In this document: positions 6,326 through 11,080 of the stretch, piece after piece
Numbering within the stretch: position 1 is the stretch's first letter
Layout: each line of letters starts with the position of its first letter
From: Anaerolineales bacterium UBA5069
GTDB lineage: Bacteria > Chloroflexota > Anaerolineae > Caldilineales > Caldilineaceae
NCBI GenBank assembly: GCA_002415895.1
Contig: DIAV01000403.1
Location: 1-11,080 of the forward strand
Length of the DNA stretch: 11,080 bases
Direction: 5' to 3'
Notes under the pieces: model-generated
Seen by the model: only the letters and a program-made list of their open reading frames with translations
Told to the model about the DNA's origin: nothing
Database searches by the model: none
Translations under genes and position numbers: made by a program

Positions 6326-6718
6326 TCACTCCGCTATGGCGTTATGCGCCGCGGCCAGCGCCACGACGAACGCAATTGCCTGCGTACGGTTGTGGCTGAG
6401 GCTGATTGACCACGCGCTGATGTCCATGGCCGCGGCGCGTTGCTGCGCGCCACCATGCAGCCGCACTTGCGGCGCGCCTGACTCAATCCGATCCACCTCG
6501 ATGTCGGTCCAGATGACACCGGCGCGCCAGATGCCTGTGCCCAGCGCCTTGGCCACAGCCTCCTTGGCGGCAAAGCGCACGGCCAGCGATTCCGTGCGCG
6601 TGCCACAGATGGTGCGTTCGCTCGGCGTGTAGACGCGCGCCAGAAAGCGCTCGCCGTAGCGCGCCACGGCCAGGCGCACGCGTTCGATTTCAATGAGGTC
6701 TACACCGGTATGGAGCAT
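6326..6718 (-). CDS. acpS: Holo-[acyl-carrier-protein] synthase
   Basis: Transfers 4'-phosphopantetheine from coenzyme A to the serine of apo-ACP, making it active for fatty acid synthesis; Mg2+-dependent, cytoplasmic, usually a trimer. The family signature is clear: GVDLIEIERV at 5-14 with metal ligand D7, VYTPSE (29-34), RFAAKEAVAKALG (48-60) with metal ligand E53, and the closing SISLSHN (104-110). The length of 130 residues is typical. ATG 6718 is chosen because family members start 5-6 residues before GVD; there is no Shine-Dalgarno (the upstream bases are pyrimidine-rich), so initiation may be leaderless or weak. It follows the M16 pair on the same strand after a 217-bp gap filled by an imperfect palindrome. 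Confidence 0.95.
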   Translation of the reverse strand: MLHTGVDLIEIERVRLAVARYGERFLARVYTPSERTICGTRTESLAVRFAAKEAVAKALGTGIWRAGVIWTDIEVDRIESGAPQVRLHGGAQQRAAAMDISAWSISLSHNRTQAIAFVVALAAAHNAIAE

Positions 6719-6738
6719 GGGAGTCCGGAGGGTTGCAG

Positions 6739-6925
6739 GTTATCAACTCGCGTGACGCACAACCTGTATGCGGAAAGAGCGGAAAAAACGGAAACACCAT
6801 GCACAGTTTGCCTTTTGCAACTGGCCTCTACGCCTGTGGGCGCGGCAAGCGCCACGCGCCGGTTTCCTGCTTTTTCCGCTGTTTTCGCCCTTTCCGCGTA
6901 CAGTTTGTGCGCAACGTGGGTTAAC
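6739..6925. repeat. Imperfect intergenic palindrome with GCGGAAA-type words
   Basis: The left arm (6739-6795) and right arm (6862-6925) are imperfect inverted copies with gaps. The best core pairs 6757-6781 with 6886-6910 (25 bp, three mismatches). Both arms iterate short words of the kind GCGGAAAG, GCGGAAAAA, CGGAAAC. The centre holds a GGCGCG/CGCGCC hairpin (6839-6844 with 6855-6860). It fills the gap between the M16 pair and acpS. I see no gene in it. Confidence 0.72.
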
Positions 6926-6934
6926 AATTCTCAA

Positions 6935-8203
6935 TTATGCCTTGCTTCCCGCCGTCACAATCGCCAGCGCCTCAGGGCGCAGGTAGGTGTGCGCGACGCG
7001 CTGCACGTCGTCAACAGTGACGGCGTTGATGATGGCCGGGTAGCGCGCCAGGAAATCCAGCCCCAACGCGTTCCATTCCATGCTCAACAGCGTGGCGGCA
7101 AGGCCGTCATTGGTCTCCAGGGTCAGCGGCAGCACGCCCGTGAGATAAGCTTGCGCGTCGGCCAGTTCCTCGGCGGTGACGGGCGCCTGCGCGATCTTGT
7201 CAATCTCGGCCAGCATACTTTCCACGGCGCGCTCCATGTCGGCGGGATTCACCCCTGCGCCTGCCAGCCAGACGCCCGAGTCGCGCCCGGCATCGAGCGA
7301 ACTGTAGGCATAGTAGGCCAGCCCCTGCTGCTCGCGCACCACCTCGCCCAGGCGGCCCATCATGCCAAAGACGCCCAGGATGGTGTTGGCCACGCGCACA
7401 GCGTAGAAATCGGCGTGGTTGCGCGCCACCGCCTGCACGCCCAGCAGAATGTCGGACTGCACCTTGCCCGCCATGGGCACGTGGAGGCGCGTGGGTTGTG
7501 TTAGCGGCGGCAGCGCGGGCAAGTTACGCGCGGGGGGCGTGGCCTGCCAGCCGCCCAGCGCATTTGCCAGCAGATCAACCGCTGCCTGGGGCGCAATGTC
7601 GCCGCTCACGGCAAAGATCGCACCCTGCGGCCCATAGTGGCGCGCGTGGAAGGCGGCCACATCGTCGCGCGTGATGGCGCGCACACTCTCCACGTAGCCG
7701 CTGACGGGCAGGCCCAGCACATGGCCGCCGTATACGGTTTCGTAGAAGCGCAGCGCGGCCATGGCCGAGGTGTCCTGTTCGCGCTCCTGCAGGCGCACAA
7801 GCTTCTGGCCGCGCACAATGTCAAAGAGGGGCCGCGGCACGGTGGGGTTGCGCAGGGCGTCGGCCATAACGTCCACCAGCGTAGCAAAGTCCTCGCTCAG
7901 GCAGGTGATGCCCACGTTGGCGGCATCGCTTTCGCTGGAGAAGTAGAGCGACGCCCCCACCGACTCAATGGTCTCGTTGAAATGCGCGTAGGTATAGCGT
8001 GCGCTGCCGCGCGAAAGCATGGCCGTGGTAAAGCTGCTGAGCCCCGTTTTGCCGCTGGGGTCATCCACTGCGCCCACGTCGAGCATGCCTTCGAGGACGA
8101 CCACGGGCGTGGTGTGGTTCTCGCGCACCAGAATGGTAATGCCGTTGGCGAGCACAACGCGCGTGATTGTGTCGGGGCCGGGATACGAAAGGGTGCTGCT
8201 CAT
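6935..8203 (-). CDS. M16-family peptidase-like protein lacking the HxxEH motif (non-catalytic partner)
   Basis: A 422-residue two-domain M16 (pitrilysin/processing-peptidase) fold. The start [20 protein letters not shown] aligns with the catalytic neighbour. Where that protein has [10 protein letters not shown], this one has [10 protein letters not shown]: the two zinc histidines are S57 and A61 and the catalytic Glu is T60, so it should not bind zinc or hydrolyse peptides. The family's SGDIAPQ strand is present, as is the C-terminal [19 protein letters not shown] segment, which in M16 pairs binds the substrate. Its ATG overlaps the stop of the catalytic gene (ATGA), so the two are translationally coupled, as in known active/inactive M16 heterodimers. 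No signal peptide is seen, suggesting a cytoplasmic role. Substrate unknown. Confidence 0.92.
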   Translation of the reverse strand: MSSTLSYPGPDTITRVVLANGITILVRENHTTPVVVLEGMLDVGAVDDPSGKTGLSSFTTAMLSRGSARYTYAHFNETIESVGASLYFSSESDAANVGITCLSEDFATLVDVMADALRNPTVPRPLFDIVRGQKLVRLQEREQDTSAMAALRFYETVYGGHVLGLPVSGYVESVRAITRDDVAAFHARHYGPQGAIFAVSGDIAPQAAVDLLANALGGWQATPPARNLPALPPLTQPTRLHVPMAGKVQSDILLGVQAVARNHADFYAVRVANTILGVFGMMGRLGEVVREQQGLAYYAYSSLDAGRDSGVWLAGAGVNPADMERAVESMLAEIDKIAQAPVTAEELADAQAYLTGVLPLTLETNDGLAATLLSMEWNALGLDFLARYPAIINAVTVDDVQRVAHTYLRPEALAIVTAGSKA

Positions 8204-9585
8204 GCGCCCACCGCCGGCTCGTTCATGGCTGCGCTGTCCTCGTTCTCATCGTCCCCATCGTCCCCATCGTCCCCATCCCAGCCCTCGTCCTCGAGCAAAT
8301 CAGTCGCGTCGGGATCGGGCACGTACCAGCCCACCACCTGGCGCGCCGGTGCGAAGTAATGCTGCGCTACGCGCTGCACATCGTCCAGCGTTACGGCGGC
8401 GAGGCGCTCAGGCCACTCTTCCAGCCACGCCTGTCCCGTCACCATCTCGGCAAAGCCCAGCCAGTAGGCCTGGTAGGTGACGCTGTCGGCCGAGTAGGCG
8501 AATTGGGCGCGCGTTTGCTTGATGGCCTGCGCAAGCTCCTGCTGTGTGATGCCATCCTGCTGCATCTTGCGGATTTCGCCCCAGAGAACGGACTCAATCT
8601 GCGTGTGCTCCACCTCGGGCGCGAGCGTCACAAAGAAGGAGAAAAGGTCGGGGTCAATTGTGGGGCGATAGCTGCTGCCGGCATCGGCAGCAAGACGGCT
8701 TTCCACCAGCGCCTTGTAAAGGCGGTTGGTGCGTGCGTTGCCGCCACCCCCTGCCATGCCCAGCCCCTTGGCTCCGCTGAAGACGGCATCCAGCACAATC
8801 AGGGGGAAGAAATCGGCGTGGGTGGCGGCGGGTGCGCGGAAAGCCAGCGTGAGGTAGGCGGTGGGATCATTGCCGCGCAGCACCACGCGCCGCTCGGCCA
8901 GTTGTTCCGGCTCCACGATGCGCATGGGTGCAGGCTCGGGGCCGCGCGCAATGGCGGCAAAGTAGCGTTCAATTGCGGCTGCCATGGTGGCGGTGTCAAA
9001 GTCGCCCACGGCCACGGCCACAGCGTTGTTGGGCGTATACCACGCGCCATAGTGCGCGTACAGGTCATCGCGCTGCATGGTGTGCAGGTCACTCTTCCAG
9101 CCGATAATGGGGTGGCGGTAGGGGTGCGCGTAGAAGGCCAGCGCCTGCACTTCCTCGCTGAGCAGGTAGGCGTAGGAGTTTTCGCTCCCCTCGCGCTCGC
9201 TGATGATCACCGTGCGCTCCGACTCGGCCTCGGCCGGGTCAAAGAGGCAGTTGGCCATGCGGTCGCTCTCCACCTGCAGGGCAAGCTCAATGCGGTCGGC
9301 GGGGAAGGTCTCGAAATAGGTAGTCCAATCCTGCGACGTCATGCCGTTGAAGGAGCCACCGGCGCGCGACACCGCCTTGTCGAACTCCCCGCGCGGGAAG
9401 AGTTCGGTGCCCTTGAAGAGCATGTGCTCAACCCAATGGCTAATGCCGGTGAGGCCGGGCGCCTCGTTGCGGCTGCCCACGCGATAGAAGATCCAGAAGC
9501 TGGCCACAGGTGCGCTGTGGTTCTCGCGCAGGAGCACCTGCAGGCCGTTGGCAAGTGTGGTGCGGTGGAGAGGGGTTGGGGTCAT
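8200..9585 (-). CDS. Zinc-dependent M16-family peptidase (catalytic subunit)
   Basis: From ATG 9585 this is a 461-residue M16B-like peptidase. H50-W-V-E53-H54 is the inverted zinc motif HxxEH, with E53 catalytic. E130 in [12 protein letters not shown] lies 76 residues after H54, the spacing of the third zinc ligand. The opening [21 protein letters not shown] is the typical first strand pair. The C-terminus is a strongly acidic tail ([13 protein letters not shown]) encoded by three copies of a 9-bp repeat. The frame is open back to 9657, but those extra codons are the octamer tandem repeat and look non-coding, so 9585 is preferred; no Shine-Dalgarno is visible at either start. There is no signal peptide. 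It is first of two overlapping genes and probably forms an active/inactive complex with the downstream product. Confidence 0.93.
   Translation of the reverse strand: MTPTPLHRTTLANGLQVLLRENHSAPVASFWIFYRVGSRNEAPGLTGISHWVEHMLFKGTELFPRGEFDKAVSRAGGSFNGMTSQDWTTYFETFPADRIELALQVESDRMANCLFDPAEAESERTVIISEREGSENSYAYLLSEEVQALAFYAHPYRHPIIGWKSDLHTMQRDDLYAHYGAWYTPNNAVAVAVGDFDTATMAAAIERYFAAIARGPEPAPMRIVEPEQLAERRVVLRGNDPTAYLTLAFRAPAATHADFFPLIVLDAVFSGAKGLGMAGGGGNARTNRLYKALVESRLAADAGSSYRPTIDPDLFSFFVTLAPEVEHTQIESVLWGEIRKMQQDGITQQELAQAIKQTRAQFAYSADSVTYQAYWLGFAEMVTGQAWLEEWPERLAAVTLDDVQRVAQHYFAPARQVVGWYVPDPDATDLLEDEGWDGDDGDDGDDENEDSAAMNEPAVGA
8248..8274 (-). repeat. Three tandem copies of a 9-bp repeat encoding the acidic tail
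   Basis: The plus strand reads ATCGTCCCC three times in a row. On the minus strand this encodes G-D-D three times, near the C-terminus of the catalytic M16 subunit. It is in frame, so copy number can vary without breaking the gene. Confidence 0.85.
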
Positions 9586-9586
9586 T

Positions 9587-9650
9587 GATTGGGTGATTGG
9601 GTGATTGGGTGATTGGGTGACGGTAAGTAGTAAGTGGTAAGTGGTAACCC
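9587..9650. repeat. Octamer and heptamer tandem repeats upstream of the M16 pair
   Basis: GATTGGGT occurs four times in perfect tandem (9587-9618). About five bases later GTAAGTA, GTAAGTG, GTAAGTG and a partial GTAA follow (9623-9647). Together they occupy the leader just before the preferred ATG 9585 of the catalytic M16 gene (minus strand). They resemble the short tandemly repeated sequences of cyanobacteria in style only. Confidence 0.88.
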
Positions 9651-9731
9651 GCTGCATGGCCGAGACGCACGGCCGGAGGGGCAGTTGTGCGTACTATGCG
9701 GTGCGCCACGGCTCGCCACCCTAAACCATCA

Positions 9732-9752
9732 GCGCCGGCACAAGGCCGGCGC
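9732..9752 (-). terminator. Hairpin downstream of ugd, probable terminator
   Basis: GCGCCGGC (9732-9739) and GCCGGCGC (9745-9752) form a perfect 8-bp GC stem with a 5-nt loop. It lies 50 bp after the ugd stop on the minus strand and is followed there by TGATGGTTTAGGG, a poor T tract. It is the likely boundary between ugd and the M16 pair. Confidence 0.5.
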
Positions 9753-9802
9753 GTGTGGTCTGATCTGCATTCTGTTGCGTGCAGCACGCGCAATCGCTGT
9801 GG

Positions 9803-11080
9803 CTACGCCACCTGCTCAGCCGCAGGTGATTCGGCCGCGAGCACTTCCGTTACGGCAGGCAGCACTGGCGTTACTTCGGCCCGATTGTTGCGCGGCGTTT
9901 CGGCAAACTCCTGAAAGTAATCGTTCTCGTCGCGCAGGTGGCCGCGGCCTACAGCACGATAGGTAAAGCCAATTACACCCATCTTGTGCGGGTCATAGAT
10001 GTTGCGCCCGTCAATCACCACAGGCCGCGCCATCAAGCTTTTCATGCGGTCCAGATCAAGCTGCTTGAACTCATTCCACTCTGTGCAAACGAGCAGCGCG
10101 TCCACGCCGTTCGCGAGATCGTACGCGTCTTCGGCCAGCTTGAGGCTGGGCAACATGCGCGCGGCATTGGCCATGGCCACGGGGTCATAGCCCGTGACAA
10201 TCGCGCCTTCGTTCTGCAACATGCGCGCAATCTCCAGCGCCGCCGACTCGCGAATGTCGTCGGTGTTGGGCTTGAAGGCAAGCCCCAAAATGCCGATCTT
10301 CTTGCGGTCAAGGCGGCCATCGAGCGTTTCGCGCAGGTTGAAGACGGCCCAGCGGCGCATGTCGCGGTTAATCTCCATGACGGCGCGCAGCAGCGAGGGG
10401 TGCGAACCATGCACGAGTGCCATGTGCTCCAGCGCCTTGACATCCTTGGGGAAGCAGGAGCCGCCGTAGCCCAGCCCGGCATTGAGGAAATGGCTGCCAA
10501 TGCGCTTGTCAAAGCCCATGCCCTGCGCCACCTCTTCCACATCGGCGCCCAGCTTCTCGCAGATGAGCGCGATCTGGTTGATGAAGCTGATCTTGGTGGC
10601 AAGGAAGGCGTTGCTGGCGTACTTGATCATCTCAGCCGTGCGCAGGTCTGTCATAACAATGCGTGTGCGCAGGGGCAAATGCAGTTGCGCCACCTTTTCG
10701 GCCGCGTCATGGTTGCGGCTGCCGATGACCACGCGGTCGGGGTTGAGGAAATCGTGAATCGCCGATCCCTCGCGCGTAAACTCGGGGCAGGAGACAACAG
10801 CAAAATCAAGCGGCTTGGGCTGGCTGTGCTTGATGATGTCGGCAACCCAGTCGCCCGTGCCCACAGGCACAGTGCTCTTGTTAATGACAATCAGCGGGCG
10901 GTGCATGGTTTGGGCAACGCTTTCGGCGGCCATGCGCACATACTGGAGATCGGCCTCACCGTCAACACCGCTGGGCGTGCCCACGCAAATGAAGATAAAG
11001 TCGGCATCGGCCAGCGCCTCAGCGTAGGAGGTGGTGAAGCGCAATCGTCCCGAGCGCACGTTGCGCTGGATCATCTCGCT
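9803..11080 (-). CDS. UDP-glucose 6-dehydrogenase, N-terminus beyond the window
   Basis: Oxidises UDP-glucose to UDP-glucuronate with two NAD+, supplying exopolysaccharide or cell-envelope sugar synthesis. The gene is cut by the right edge: the frame stays open to 11080 and the dinucleotide-binding GxGxVG N-terminus (about 60 residues) is missing. Counting from the Met at 11074, SGRLRFTT (8-15), [19 protein letters not shown] (28-46), NKSTVPVGT (65-73), [15 protein letters not shown] (95-109), the central helix [20 protein letters not shown], and [12 protein letters not shown] with catalytic C207 are visible. [11 protein letters not shown] begins the UDP-binding C-terminal domain, and DGRNIYDP closes it. 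A non-conserved Ala/Glu/Val-rich tail follows. A UDP-ManNAc dehydrogenase is less likely given the GEADLQYV and SCFPKD context. The stop is TAG at 9803-9805. Confidence 0.95.
   Translation of the reverse strand, partial: SEMIQRNVRSGRLRFTTSYAEALADADFIFICVGTPSGVDGEADLQYVRMAAESVAQTMHRPLIVINKSTVPVGTGDWVADIIKHSQPKPLDFAVVSCPEFTREGSAIHDFLNPDRVVIGSRNHDAAEKVAQLHLPLRTRIVMTDLRTAEMIKYASNAFLATKISFINQIALICEKLGADVEEVAQGMGFDKRIGSHFLNAGLGYGGSCFPKDVKALEHMALVHGSHPSLLRAVMEINRDMRRWAVFNLRETLDGRLDRKKIGILGLAFKPNTDDIRESAALEIARMLQNEGAIVTGYDPVAMANAARMLPSLKLAEDAYDLANGVDALLVCTEWNEFKQLDLDRMKSLMARPVVIDGRNIYDPHKMGVIGFTYRAVGRGHLRDENDYFQEFAETPRNNRAEVTPVLPAVTEVLAAESPAAEQVA

Noticed and set aside
6719..6934. tRNA or small RNA gene between acpS and the M16 pair
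   Set aside because: No cloverleaf, T-loop or CCA-like end is visible; the structure present is the imperfect palindrome.
8167..9588. Plus-strand open frame of 473 codons opposite the catalytic M16 gene
   Set aside because: The minus strand has the HxxEH zinc motif and its correctly spaced third ligand; the plus frame is rich in His, Gly and Arg without recognisable motifs.

Overview
The window is a high-GC bacterial segment (coding regions clearly GC-rich, GC3-biased) made of housekeeping genes mostly on the minus strand. The gene set suggests a Chloroflexota-type bacterium: a bifunctional homocysteine methyltransferase/MTHFR, a ZTP-riboswitch-controlled purH, paired M16 peptidases, and intergenic DNA full of iterated short words. 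That lineage is an inference from style, not from any marker gene.

Layout, left to right. (1) 1-187 is ambiguous, with a possible truncated minus-strand ORF. (2) 188-586 (+) is a stand-alone GreA/GreB C-terminal-domain protein. It converges on, and overlaps by 28 bp, rnhA (559-1101, -). (3) rnhA is preceded on the minus strand by a single-helix hypothetical protein (1098-1637), coupled to it by a 4-bp overlap. Further upstream is a small CxxC protein (1775-2098) with a strong Shine-Dalgarno and a promoter candidate. (4) 2099-2400 holds that promoter and a 119-bp palindrome with 46-bp perfect arms. (5) purH (2401-3951, -) has a complete regulatory leader: a consensus promoter (TTGACA-17-TATACT), a ZTP (pfl) riboswitch and an intrinsic terminator. 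(6) A second palindrome with 66-bp arms (4197-4347) separates the divergent purH and metH/metF-type genes. (7) The HMT-MTHFR fusion (4402-6300, +) converges on acpS (6326-6718, -), with an 11-bp hairpin over its stop codon. (8) A third, imperfect palindrome (6739-6925) lies between acpS and an overlapping M16 pair: a catalytic subunit (8200-9585, -) followed by an HxxEH-less partner (6935-8203, -). (9) 9587-9650 carries octamer and heptamer tandem repeats directly upstream of the M16 pair. (10) A UDP-glucose 6-dehydrogenase gene (9803-11080, -) runs off the right edge.

Functionally, purH and the HMT-MTHFR are linked through one-carbon metabolism: PurH consumes 10-formyl-THF, and MTHFR makes 5-methyl-THF for methionine. 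The ZTP riboswitch senses ZMP/ZTP, the PurH substrate accumulating when 10-formyl-THF is short. The M16 pair looks like an active/inactive two-subunit protease.

The most unusual non-gene signal is the set of large intergenic palindromes. They have unrelated sequences, but each arm is built from short iterated words. I do not see a new defence or mobile system here.
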